NCBI GenBank assembly: GCA_002393555.1 | Contig: DGSP01000044.1 | Coordinates: forward strand, 1-7,237 | Origin: Prevotellaceae bacterium UBA4359 | GTDB taxonomy: Bacteria > Bacteroidota > Bacteroidia > Bacteroidales > Bacteroidaceae | Reading direction: 5' to 3' | DNA: 7,237 nt | Shown here: positions 1 to 6,756 of the stretch, in pieces | How positions within the stretch are numbered: position 1 is the stretch's first letter | Layout: each line of letters begins with the position of its first letter | Notes under the pieces: model-generated | Databases searched by the model: none | Told to the model about the DNA's origin: nothing | The model's input: the letters and a program-made list of their open reading frames with translations, nothing else | Made by a program: the position numbers and the translations under genes

Positions 1-53
1 TGTTGAAAATGAAGCGTTTGGAACATCAGAAACTTAACTAAGGAACCAAAGAT
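1..53 (+). other. Upstream edge, possible 3' tail of a preceding gene
   Basis: Two forward frames are open from the window edge and stop just before the first full gene. One ends with TAA at 35-37 (last residues ...FGTSET). The other ends with TAA at 39-41 (last residues ...LEHQKLN). Either could be the end of an upstream gene in the same operon, but the stretch is too short to choose or to identify a product. A short AGGA lies at 41-44, about 10 nt before the ATG at 54. No convincing promoter is visible, so the promoter for the following genes is probably outside the window. Confidence 0.3.
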
Positions 54-839
54 ATGGACCCACAACAAGAGAACATAGGCTTAGGCCAATATCTGAAGAA
101 CATCCTGAAACAGGGTCTTCAAGTGTTCAAGAACCCCCTCAAGTTGCTGCCCACCATGGCTGTCGGCTTCGTGTGGATGGTCATCGGCGTCCTGTCGAGC
201 CTCCTGAAGCCCTTCCCCTGGCCCCTGCAGTTTCTGAGTTTCCTCTCCTACGCTGAGGGCGGCCTCTTCGGCGGCTTCTTCGGAGCCGTGGGCGGCATCG
301 TGGGCAAGGTCGTCGTGGCCGTGTTCATCAACTCCGCCATCCTGCCCCTCTTCGAGAAGAAGCCACCCTTCGTGGGTGTGGCAGGCGGTGTGAAAGGCAT
401 GTTCACCAGCATGTCGAAAGATGCTGCCAGCGGTGTCGCCCCTTTGCTGTGCGGTCTGGGTCTGGCGCTGCTGTTCTACACGTTCATGAACATCAACCAG
501 CGCTGGCAGAACTCCATGGTGGGCATCGTGTCGCTCGTCCTGCTCCTGCAGGCCATGGGCAACAAGAGCAGTTTCGTCATGGGCTTCATCTTCTCGGCAG
601 CCCGCACCTTCACGAAGGGCAAGGTGCCCACATTCCTCTCCGTCACCCGTTTCCTGACGGGCATGACCCTCGGCTTCACCTTGGCTGTGGGTCTCAGCCT
701 CGTCGGTCTCCACTGGTGCTTCTGGCTCGCATGGATATTCCTCTTCCTGAGCCTCGTCCTCGGCTTGTTGATGATGCTGCTGAAAAAGCAACAACCCGCC
801 GTGGCGACTGCACCACCTCCGTATTATTCACAAAGATAA
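54..839 (+). CDS. Unrecognised multi-spanning inner-membrane protein (261 aa)
   Basis: I do not recognise this family. The protein is strongly hydrophobic. Likely membrane segments lie near residues 31-52, 70-98, 128-146, 153-169, 202-218 and 221-243, giving about six helices. The second region (70-90) is very glycine-rich, with repeated GG and GGFFGAVGG. There is no cleavable signal peptide. The first 30 residues are polar and slightly amphipathic, and the tail after residue 243 is short, polar and proline-rich (KKQQPAVATAPPPYY), probably cytoplasmic. The ATG at 54 is the first in frame and follows an A-rich stretch with AGGA at 41-44. The next gene starts 11 bp after the stop codon, so the two are probably co-transcribed and may work together at the membrane. 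The gene is GC-rich with strong third-position G/C bias, which supports coding on this strand. A role as membrane partner, channel or immunity-like protein for its neighbour is possible but unproven. Confidence 0.85.
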   Translation: MDPQQENIGLGQYLKNILKQGLQVFKNPLKLLPTMAVGFVWMVIGVLSSLLKPFPWPLQFLSFLSYAEGGLFGGFFGAVGGIVGKVVVAVFINSAILPLFEKKPPFVGVAGGVKGMFTSMSKDAASGVAPLLCGLGLALLFYTFMNINQRWQNSMVGIVSLVLLLQAMGNKSSFVMGFIFSAARTFTKGKVPTFLSVTRFLTGMTLGFTLAVGLSLVGLHWCFWLAWIFLFLSLVLGLLMMLLKKQQPAVATAPPPYYSQR

Positions 840-850
840 TATGAATCTGT

Positions 851-3430
851 ATGAGCATGAAAAAGATACATCAGAGAAAATGGTTGCGGTTAGTGTTCAC
901 GTTGCTGGCCGTAGCGTTGTGCCTTTCCGCCCATGCCGACGGGGAGAAACGTGAGGTGGATGGGGCTAAGTGGGTGAAGCCTGTGGAGTTTTTGGAAATA
1001 GGGGGCAAAAAAGAGAATACTTCTGTAGAAGTTGCTTTTGGGGGAGGGTTTCTTTTATACGTTAATATCGACTCTTTGACTGAGGCTAAGGGTGTTCAGG
1101 TGATAGGCATGAAACTGAAGCCAAGATATGCTGCTGGACACATGCATAGTATGTTGGGTGCCCTTTTTGGTAAATTCAAGGTTGAAGACCAGTTCGGTAA
1201 CCCAATCAGCGGCGAAAGTTTCTGTGTCTATAGGGATGATAAGGGGATAAACAGAAACTATTCCGTGGACTATAACTTTGTATGGTCTGCTGGATTTGAC
1301 GGGTTTTCTCCCAAAGGAAAAATGGAGATACACAGTTCGTTAGCCCTCAAGGACTTGCGGATGGTGCAAACAGGAAAAGGCATTGGCTTCCATTATGCTA
1401 TGGACTGTCACTATACGGCAGACGGGGAATTGAAAACATTGGAGAATGTTATCCGTAGGGAATGGAAGTCGACGCCACAGCATAAGGAAAGCACTTCGTC
1501 CAAAGCAGCAGGTGTGGTAGATTCGTTAGCCTTCTTTTCTTTTGACAAGGACGGGCAATATGTTAAATTAATACTGATGGGGAACGAATCTATTGAGGAA
1601 TATTTTGGAGGGAATAACAGATATGCGGCATGTAAATGGATGGTGCTGCCCCATGTCTGCTTTGAAGTAGAGGAAATACTGATAGGTGACCCAGATGCTT
1701 TGAGCGAGGAAGAGCGCATCATCCAGACACAATATTTGTCTGACTTGCTCAAGTGGCTCAACGGTGAGGGCGACCCCTTGGACTTGGGCGAACACACGGA
1801 TGCCACGACATCGGCAGTTATCAACATGGTCGGCATGTTGTTGGCGTTGCTGCTGGGCGGCATAGGTGGTATGAGTGGCATGGGCATTGTTCCACTGTCT
1901 CCCCCGCCGCCAGTGCCTCAAGTGCCGTCGGAACTGCCTCCACCCCCTCCCCCATCGCCAGTGCCTCAAGTGCCGTCGGAACTGCTTCCACCCCCTCCCC
2001 CACCCGACCCCAATGCGTTCCGTCCAGAGGATTACCCCTACGGCGACCAGTTCCTTTCGCAGCAGCCAAATGGCGACATCGTGATGAAGAGCCCTGTGAC
2101 GGGCAAGGACGTTCACTACTACTCGAACGGCGATGGCACGTGGTTCTCCGACAGCGGCATGACTTATCATCAAAACGACATCGCGGAACGTCTGCGCTAC
2201 GAAGCAGAGAACGCCGGGGTGCTGAAGCAGGATGCAGAGACGGCTGCCCGCAACGTGGCTGAGCAGCGTGCCCAATGGGATGCGCAGAACCAGCGTGACC
2301 TTGAGCGTGGCTACTCCGACGAAATGAAGGGGTACCGCGACTGGAAGGCCGAGCAGGAACGGGCTGAACAGAAGCAGGCTGAACTGGAGAGGCTGGCCGA
2401 GAAGTACCACGTGGCAGCCGATGAGAAGACCGTCAGATCAGCCATCAAGTGGGAGAAACTGATGAACGAGATAGACCGCCGCACCTACATGGCTGAAGCC
2501 GATGCATGGGGCGAGAAGGAGAAATACCTCGACAAGGTGGACAAGGCTGCCGAGATAGGCGTGAACGTGTTGAGCAGTGTCACCCCTGGCGGCAGCCAAA
2601 TCAAGAACGCCTACACTTTCGCCAAGTCCACCCTCGTGGGTGTGAGCGAAGCCGTAGCGAAAGGCAAGTCGGGCTTGGAAGCGGCGAGACACGTGGCCGT
2701 CCGCATGGGCGAAGGTGCCTTAGGCGTCATCCAGAACGAGGCGGGCAACCTTAGTGGCTCATGGAAGGGAGAGTATGGCATCACTGTAGGCACGGAGTTC
2801 CTGAAGTCGGGCATGAAGGAGTACAACGATTCGGGCGGTGACCTGGGCAAGGCGCTGAAGGCAGGCCTGAGCGGTGTGGGTTCCTCGACGGTCAGTTTCG
2901 GCATCAGCAAGGGCGTCAGCATCGGCTTCACGACCCTCAAGGAAGGTTCGAAAGACTATGTAGAGTACGCTAAGAAGGGTCTGGTGCCTGAGGGCGATGC
3001 AAGTTACAAAATTATGTCGAAGTTGGACAAGTTCCTCAACGGGGAAACGGCGCTCAAGGGAGATTTGAAGATAGGGAAAAAGGTGACCTCATACGATTAC
3101 GATTTGAAGACTGGCAATGCAAAGGATGCCAAGGAGGTCTTCTCCATCTTCAAAATGGGAAACGTGAAGGATGCTGCAAATGCTTCCTTCTCTAAAGTGG
3201 GAACAAGCAAGGGTTTTGCCATCTCCATCAATGAAAGCATCAGCAATGGTGACCTGGCAGAAGCCGTCGTGAACGAGACGCTCAGTCAGGTGAAGTTTGG
3301 CGAAGGCGACGACGCGAAGAACATCTTTGAACTGACGGGCGGACAGTACGGCGAAGATGTATATAACTTCGGTAAGGAGATAGCCCAACTGTCCCAAACG
3401 GCTGCTAAATATGCCAAGGCAAAAAGGTAG
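851..3430 (+). CDS. Unrecognised large exported modular protein (859 aa)
   Basis: I do not recognise this family. Visible modules: a Sec signal peptide at residues 1-29 (basic start, hydrophobic core, likely cut after AHA at 27-29); a globular N-terminal region at about 30-315; a hydrophobic Gly-rich segment at about 322-347; a proline-rich hinge at about 350-388 with two copies of a 16-residue repeat containing PVPQVPSEL; a Gly/Asp/aromatic patch at about 406-439 with W431; a long charged, probably coiled-coil helix at about 451-565; a Gly/Ser/Ala-rich region at about 566-710; and a polar C-terminal region to 859. If both hydrophobic segments act as expected, the N-terminal domain is periplasmic and the rest cytoplasmic, but the Gly-rich segment might not span the membrane. 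A second ATG lies two codons in (857); the start is uncertain between them and there is no Shine-Dalgarno. GC content varies: 23/60 at 1021-1080, 20/60 at 1561-1620, 39/60 at 2221-2280, 24/60 at 3061-3120. That fits module exchange. A toxin-like or surface role is speculation; no catalytic motif is seen. Confidence 0.85.
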   Translation: MSMKKIHQRKWLRLVFTLLAVALCLSAHADGEKREVDGAKWVKPVEFLEIGGKKENTSVEVAFGGGFLLYVNIDSLTEAKGVQVIGMKLKPRYAAGHMHSMLGALFGKFKVEDQFGNPISGESFCVYRDDKGINRNYSVDYNFVWSAGFDGFSPKGKMEIHSSLALKDLRMVQTGKGIGFHYAMDCHYTADGELKTLENVIRREWKSTPQHKESTSSKAAGVVDSLAFFSFDKDGQYVKLILMGNESIEEYFGGNNRYAACKWMVLPHVCFEVEEILIGDPDALSEEERIIQTQYLSDLLKWLNGEGDPLDLGEHTDATTSAVINMVGMLLALLLGGIGGMSGMGIVPLSPPPPVPQVPSELPPPPPPSPVPQVPSELLPPPPPPDPNAFRPEDYPYGDQFLSQQPNGDIVMKSPVTGKDVHYYSNGDGTWFSDSGMTYHQNDIAERLRYEAENAGVLKQDAETAARNVAEQRAQWDAQNQRDLERGYSDEMKGYRDWKAEQERAEQKQAELERLAEKYHVAADEKTVRSAIKWEKLMNEIDRRTYMAEADAWGEKEKYLDKVDKAAEIGVNVLSSVTPGGSQIKNAYTFAKSTLVGVSEAVAKGKSGLEAARHVAVRMGEGALGVIQNEAGNLSGSWKGEYGITVGTEFLKSGMKEYNDSGGDLGKALKAGLSGVGSSTVSFGISKGVSIGFTTLKEGSKDYVEYAKKGLVPEGDASYKIMSKLDKFLNGETALKGDLKIGKKVTSYDYDLKTGNAKDAKEVFSIFKMGNVKDAANASFSKVGTSKGFAISINESISNGDLAEAVVNETLSQVKFGEGDDAKNIFELTGGQYGEDVYNFGKEIAQLSQTAAKYAKAKR
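1908..2002 (+). repeat. 48-bp in-frame tandem duplication coding the proline hinge
   Basis: Two copies of a 47-base match (1908-1954 and 1956-2002) sit at a 48-bp period and differ at one base (C at 1938, T at 1986). The period is 16 codons, so the duplication keeps the frame and changes one residue, Pro to Leu. Each copy codes PVPQVPSEL followed by a run of prolines. The near identity suggests a recent duplication or ongoing slippage. The repeat lengthens the linker between the hydrophobic segment and the C-terminal half of the large exported protein. Confidence 0.9.
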
Positions 3431-3464
3431 GCGTAGCGTTAGTTTTTATCACTTCTGAGCGGAG

Positions 3465-3520
3465 CAATAAAAGAATCGGAGCAATCAGAAAAATTTTGAT
3501 TGCTCCGATTCTTTTTATTG
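3465..3520. terminator. Bidirectional intrinsic terminator between convergent genes
   Basis: A perfect 19-bp stem forms between 3469-3487 and 3497-3515, with a 9-nt A/T-rich loop (3488-3496). After a one-base bulge, CAAT at 3465-3468 and ATTG at 3517-3520 can extend it. The outer part of the stem is A-rich on the left and T-rich on the right, so a hairpin with a U-run forms in either direction. It lies 34 bp after the stop of the + strand operon and overlaps the end of nrdG, whose TAA stop (3515-3517 on the - strand) is inside the structure. It therefore probably ends transcription from both sides. Confidence 0.85.
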
Positions 3521-4036
3521 CCTGCCCTGCGCATGTGCAGGCCAGAAGCGGTGGGTGATGTCGCCCCACGTGTTGGGTCGTTCCCACGTGCCGTCGGGTG
3601 CTTGGATGCCGTCGTGCAGGTTCTTGTAGAGCCGCTGGTTGGTCGTGGGCTTGTTGAGCGGGCCGAGGTGCATGAGGTAGGGGCCGAGTTTGATGTAGTC
3701 GAACTCTTCGCGGTTCACCTCGGACGAGAGCCGTGTGCGCCCGCTGTACCAGGCCACCTTCATGTGGGGGTGTTCCTCGTGGATGTACTGCGCCAGGCGG
3801 TTGATGCGGCGGGGTTCGGCGTCACCGCCCATGAAGGCGATGCAGGTGATGTCGTGGCCGAACTTCTCCATGAAGGCATCGATGGCCTCGGTGGTGAGCG
3901 GCAGTCCGATGTCTTCCCACAGATACTGCGAGTGGCATCCGGGGCAGCGGCAGGGGCAGGAGGAGATGTTGATGGCCAGTGTCACTTCGTCGGGTATCTC
4001 CTGAAACACGATGCCTGTGTTGACGTACTTGAGCAT
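3515..4036 (-). CDS. nrdG: Anaerobic ribonucleotide reductase activating protein (radical SAM)
   Basis: NrdG is the radical-SAM activase that reduces S-adenosylmethionine at a 4Fe-4S cluster and abstracts hydrogen from the C-terminal glycine of NrdD, creating the glycyl radical. The cluster motif CxxxCxxC is present as C27, C31 and C34, within SSCPCRCPGCHS, with an extra cysteine at 29. A GGDAEP motif at 70-75 fits the GGE/GGD-type SAM-binding strand of radical-SAM activases. The length, 173 aa, is close to that of known NrdG (about 155-180). The ATG at 4036 gives the expected short N-terminus (MLKYVNTGIVFQEIP) and is preceded on its strand by A-rich sequence rather than a Shine-Dalgarno. It lies downstream of nrdD on the same strand, the usual order, but with a 208-bp gap holding a large palindrome. 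Its stop codon lies within the terminator hairpin. The family assignment is secure; the exact subfamily is not. Confidence 0.95.
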   Translation of the reverse strand: MLKYVNTGIVFQEIPDEVTLAINISSCPCRCPGCHSQYLWEDIGLPLTTEAIDAFMEKFGHDITCIAFMGGDAEPRRINRLAQYIHEEHPHMKVAWYSGRTRLSSEVNREEFDYIKLGPYLMHLGPLNKPTTNQRLYKNLHDGIQAPDGTWERPNTWGDITHRFWPAHAQGRQ

Positions 4037-4080
4037 GGGTTACACGAATTTTTTGCTTTGACTTTGATTCAATTTTTTTG

Positions 4081-4228
4081 ACAACGAATTTCACGAATGA
4101 GGCGGATTTTTCTTTTTTATGCCGCAAGCGGCAGCGAATGGAATCGAATGCGTGATGGTTGTTAAGCAGCCACATTCGTTTCCATTCGTCGCCGCTTGCG
4201 GCATTTTTCTATTCGTGAGATTCGTTGT
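4081..4228. repeat. Nested imperfect palindrome between nrdD and nrdG
   Basis: Two nested arm pairs make one large inverted repeat of 148 bp. Outer arms: ACAACGAATTTCACGAAT at 4081-4098 and its complement at 4211-4228, with one mismatch in 18. Inner arms: 4119-4150 and 4173-4204, matching over 32 bp except three positions; they begin with ATGCCGCAAGCGGC. The loop is 22 nt (4151-4172). Each inner arm also holds its own small palindrome, GCCGCAAGCGGC at 4121-4132 and GCCGCTTGCGGC at 4191-4202. The second is followed on the + strand by ATTTTTCT, so it looks like a weak terminator against + strand transcription. Direct CGAAT words recur in both arms. It resembles the dispersed CACGAAT/ATTCGTG palindromes I associate with Bacteroidales intergenic DNA, possibly a MITE-like element. 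In nrdD-nrdG mRNA it would fold into a long hairpin and could tune nrdG expression or mRNA decay. No target-site duplication is evident. Confidence 0.85.
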
Positions 4229-4244
4229 TGAAAATCATCGTTGT

Positions 4245-6344
4245 TCACGCGCTTGCATGGGCATAGTAGCGGCGTGCTGCCTCCTCCTGGCGTGGTTGCG
4301 AGAAGTTGCTGACGCGCTTCAGATAGCCGATGATGCGGGTCATGTAGTCAATATTTTTGCTGCCGCACTTGGGGCATTCGTGCAGGTAGCGCTTGTCGAT
4401 GTGGCCGCAGTCGTTGCACACGGTGTTGGGGATGTTGAACGTGAAGTAGTTGCAGCCTTCCTGTGCAGCCACCTCCAGGAGTTTGGCGTATTGCTGCTTG
4501 GAGAGGTGCTCCTCCAGGTTCATGTGCAGGGCTGAGCCGCCCGTGAGGTGCTCGATGTAGGGTGCGCCGTGCAGTTTGAACTTGTCGATGATGGAGAGCG
4601 AGTCGTCTTCCACCACGTAGAAGTAGGAGTTGTAGCAGTCGCGCGGCACGAAATAGCCGTCCTCGCGGTCCCACTTGGCATGTTTCACGCCCACGTTCTC
4701 GGCGGGAATCATCTCGCAGTTGAACATCACGTCCTTGGTGCGGTACTGCTTGTTGTATTTCTCGATGAGGGAGAGGATGCCCTGCACGAAGTGCTGGTAG
4801 TCGTCGTTGGGCGTAATCTTCAGGCCCATGAACTCGGCGGCCTCCACCAGGCCGTTGATGCCGATGGTCAGATACTGGCGGCTGATGTTGATGTAGCCGG
4901 CATCGAAGAGGGGCAGCATGCCGTGGGCCTGCAGGTCCTTCAGGTTCTCGTTGTAGGCCAGTTGCACCTTGTGGCAGAGGTCAATCACCTCGGCCAGATA
5001 GTCGAGATAGTCGAGTTTGTGGTTGACGGCATACTGGATGCAGCGGTTGAGGTTGATGGTCAGCACCGACTTCGAGCCGGTCGAGACACCGCCTGCACCG
5101 AGGGTGTAGGAGAAGCCGTTGTCGGTGATTTCGTTTCTCAGTCGGCAGCACGAGGAGAGCGAGTCGGCGTTGTCGCTCATGTAGGTGAAGAAAGAGTGTC
5201 CCTCGGCATACATCTCGGCTGTGAAGTCGCCCCACTCGGCATCTTTCGGCTTGCCGTCCTTGTCGATCAGCAGGGCCATCGTCTCCACGGGGAAGGTGAG
5301 CAGGGTGCGTGTGCGCTCGCGGTTGAACCACTTCATGAAGCGCTTCTGCAGCCATGAGAGTCCGTCCCAGTCGGGCTTGGAGCCGTCGGGGAAGTAGAAG
5401 TCGCCGAAGATGCTCTCGAAGTAGTAGCGGTCATAGTAGGCCACATTCCAGAAGACGGCCTGATAGTTGCGGGCGCCGGTGGGCTGGTTGAGCGAATAGA
5501 CAATCTGCTCGAAATAGTCGGTGATGACCTTGTCGATGGTGCGCTTCTTCAGCGAGAGGTCGGCCTGCTCGTCGGCGCGCTTCCAGTAGTCCAGCCCATA
5601 CTCCTTGCCGATGAAGTAGTTCATGTACATGAGGAACTCGGGTGTGGCGCAGGCACCCGAAAGCATCGAGGAGACCATGAAGACCATGTTGATGAATCCG
5701 CCGGCAAACGACTTCAGGTTCGTCGGGGCCGTGGAGTTGCCGCCGATGCTGCTGGTGCCGCCGATGAGCCACGGATACATCGTGATGCTGGCGCAGTAGT
5801 TGGCCAGCGAGGTCTCGTCGTTCTTGTAGATGAAGTGGTGCGTCAGTTTGTCGATATACTCGTCGGCCAGTTGCTTGCCATACATCTTCTTGATGCGGTC
5901 GGTCAGCAGGCGGCGGTTCAGGCGGATGAAGTTCGACTTGGGCAACTCGCCGATGAGCGTGGCGATGTTCTTGTGCTCCACGTTCGCGTTGGCGTCATAC
6001 TTCGAGCCAGTGGCCGCGTTCACACTCTCGCAGTAGTCCGACAGGAACTGCAGTTTCGACAGCGTCTCGCGGTCCTCCGAGTGCTGCTGGCGATAGAGCA
6101 TGAACGACTTGGCCACATTGTAGTGACCCTCCTGCATCAGGGCCAACTCCACCTGGTTCTGGATGTCCTCCACCTTGATGTCGTCCCTAATCTCCAGGCG
6201 ACTCAGAATCTTCGAGATGGTGCCCAGGTCGGTCTGCTCATCTACACTCTCAAACGCCTTCACGATGGCGTTCATGATTTTGTCCAGCGAAAAGCGGTCC
6301 TTCGAGCCGTCCCTTTTCGTGATGGTGAAATTCTTGATTTCCAT
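4245..6344 (-). CDS. nrdD: Anaerobic (class III) ribonucleoside-triphosphate reductase
   Basis: NrdD reduces ribonucleoside triphosphates to deoxyribonucleotides without oxygen, using a glycyl radical made by NrdG. Domains in order: an ATP-cone at about 3-95 (TKRDGSKDRFSLDKI, then VELALMQEG), the allosteric site where ATP or dATP sets overall activity in this family; the ten-stranded barrel at about 130-635; a four-cysteine zinc site (C643, C646, C657, C660); and the C-terminal glycyl-radical loop TRIIGYL, with G673 the likely radical site, 26 residues from the end. C399 and C400 in SSCCRL are candidates for the active thiyl cysteine. C184 in the NYCASITMYPW segment may be the second cysteine expected of formate-using enzymes (inference). 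The length of 699 aa is normal and no frameshift is seen. The ATG at 6344 is chosen because the ATP-cone begins a few residues later; it follows AGAAAGAAA. The NrdD of Prevotella copri, a likely close relative, is known to be inhibited by dATP through the cone. nrdG follows on the same strand. Confidence 0.97.
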   Translation of the reverse strand: MEIKNFTITKRDGSKDRFSLDKIMNAIVKAFESVDEQTDLGTISKILSRLEIRDDIKVEDIQNQVELALMQEGHYNVAKSFMLYRQQHSEDRETLSKLQFLSDYCESVNAATGSKYDANANVEHKNIATLIGELPKSNFIRLNRRLLTDRIKKMYGKQLADEYIDKLTHHFIYKNDETSLANYCASITMYPWLIGGTSSIGGNSTAPTNLKSFAGGFINMVFMVSSMLSGACATPEFLMYMNYFIGKEYGLDYWKRADEQADLSLKKRTIDKVITDYFEQIVYSLNQPTGARNYQAVFWNVAYYDRYYFESIFGDFYFPDGSKPDWDGLSWLQKRFMKWFNRERTRTLLTFPVETMALLIDKDGKPKDAEWGDFTAEMYAEGHSFFTYMSDNADSLSSCCRLRNEITDNGFSYTLGAGGVSTGSKSVLTINLNRCIQYAVNHKLDYLDYLAEVIDLCHKVQLAYNENLKDLQAHGMLPLFDAGYINISRQYLTIGINGLVEAAEFMGLKITPNDDYQHFVQGILSLIEKYNKQYRTKDVMFNCEMIPAENVGVKHAKWDREDGYFVPRDCYNSYFYVVEDDSLSIIDKFKLHGAPYIEHLTGGSALHMNLEEHLSKQQYAKLLEVAAQEGCNYFTFNIPNTVCNDCGHIDKRYLHECPKCGSKNIDYMTRIIGYLKRVSNFSQPRQEEAARRYYAHASA

Positions 6345-6385
6345 TTTCTTTCTATGCGTTTATATAATATATATATGTGTATGAT
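6345..6385 (-). promoter_or_regulatory. AT-rich translation-initiation region of nrdD
   Basis: Read toward nrdD, the last 40 nt before the start codon contain an alternating TA run (6361-6376) and then AGAAAGAAA directly before ATG. There is no Shine-Dalgarno; A-rich, unstructured sequence before the start is the normal Bacteroidota arrangement. A proximal promoter here is possible, since a TTG lies upstream at about 6399-6401 on this strand, but no good TAnnTTTG follows at the right spacing. I treat this as the ribosome-loading region and not as a confident promoter. Confidence 0.45.
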
Positions 6386-6391
6386 TGCTCG

Positions 6392-6547
6392 CATCTGCAA
6401 GTCCCCGCATCGTCTGCACCTCCGCAAGGAGGTTCCGTCTGTTCCTCTGCAAGGGAGGTTTCAGTCTGTTCCTCTGCAAGGGTGTTTCTGTCTGTCCTTT
6501 CGAGGGAGGTTTCGTAGGTTCCTCCGCAGGGTGACTTCCGCATGAGG
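6392..6547. repeat. Degenerate 25-27-bp tandem repeats with hairpin cores
   Basis: Successive units start at about 6419, 6444, 6471, 6496 and 6521, with a more diverged one at 6392-6418. The + strand consensus is roughly CCTCYGCAAGGGAGGTT followed by TCNGTCTGTT. Unit lengths are 25, 27, 25, 25 and about 27. The core CCTCCGCAAGGAGG (6419-6432) is a perfect 5-bp hairpin with a GCAA tetraloop, and other units keep weaker versions of it. Because lengths vary by non-multiples of three, the array does not preserve any reading frame, so it is probably not coding. It lies 75-200 bp upstream of the nrdD start, inside the likely nrdD leader. Confidence 0.75.
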
Positions 6548-6756
6548 CTCCACTCCCCCACCCTCTTTTCATCCCTCCCTCATTCCGTCTCCTTCGGGCG
6601 CAAATCTCCCCCTCTCCACCTCCACCAGTGGTATAACTTCAGCCCCTCAATTTCCTCATTCACAAGTCTGTCCGAGTGCATCATATCTCCCGATGCCATC
6701 CACATCCCATCTTGCCCATCTCCCTTTCTCGTTGTCAGACCTTTTCTCACGGTTTT
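6548..6756. other. Pyrimidine-rich intergenic stretch, no gene seen
   Basis: On the + strand this stretch is dominated by C and T (46 of 60 bases at 6541-6600). The transcript toward nrdD would therefore be purine-rich here. Short open frames exist on both strands but show no domain, no codon bias like nrdD and no supporting context. The word TCCGAGTGCA at 6671-6680 recurs exactly 250 bp further on, at the promoter (6921-6930). I see no riboswitch or known structured RNA. Confidence 0.5.

Noticed and set aside
81..794. Long open frame opposite the first membrane-protein gene
   Set aside because: It is a by-product of strong G/C bias at third positions; its product is a low-complexity Glu/His/Ala-rich string, while the + strand product is a coherent membrane protein.
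851..955. Lipoprotein signal for the large exported protein
   Set aside because: C24 is preceded by VAL rather than a lipobox small residue; an ordinary signal-peptidase I site (AHA at 27-29) fits better.
4081..4228. CRISPR array or insertion sequence in the nrdD-nrdG gap
   Set aside because: There are no regularly spaced repeats and spacers and no transposase; it is a single nested inverted repeat.
4119..4535. + strand open frame starting in the nrdD-nrdG gap
   Set aside because: It begins inside the palindrome and runs antisense into nrdD; no independent support.
4548..5357. Long + strand open frame opposite nrdD
   Set aside because: nrdD is unmistakable on the other strand; the antisense product is Val/His/Glu-rich with no domain.
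6361..6383. Possible NrdR box (ACAC...ATATAT...GTGT) near the nrdD start
   Set aside because: Only a half-like match within a simple TA run; the paired boxes with proper spacing are absent.
6352..6572. Short - strand frames with repeated LAEEQTE or PLQRNR peptides
   Set aside because: The peptides come from the 25-27-bp DNA repeats, whose lengths do not preserve frame; no codon bias or conserved start.
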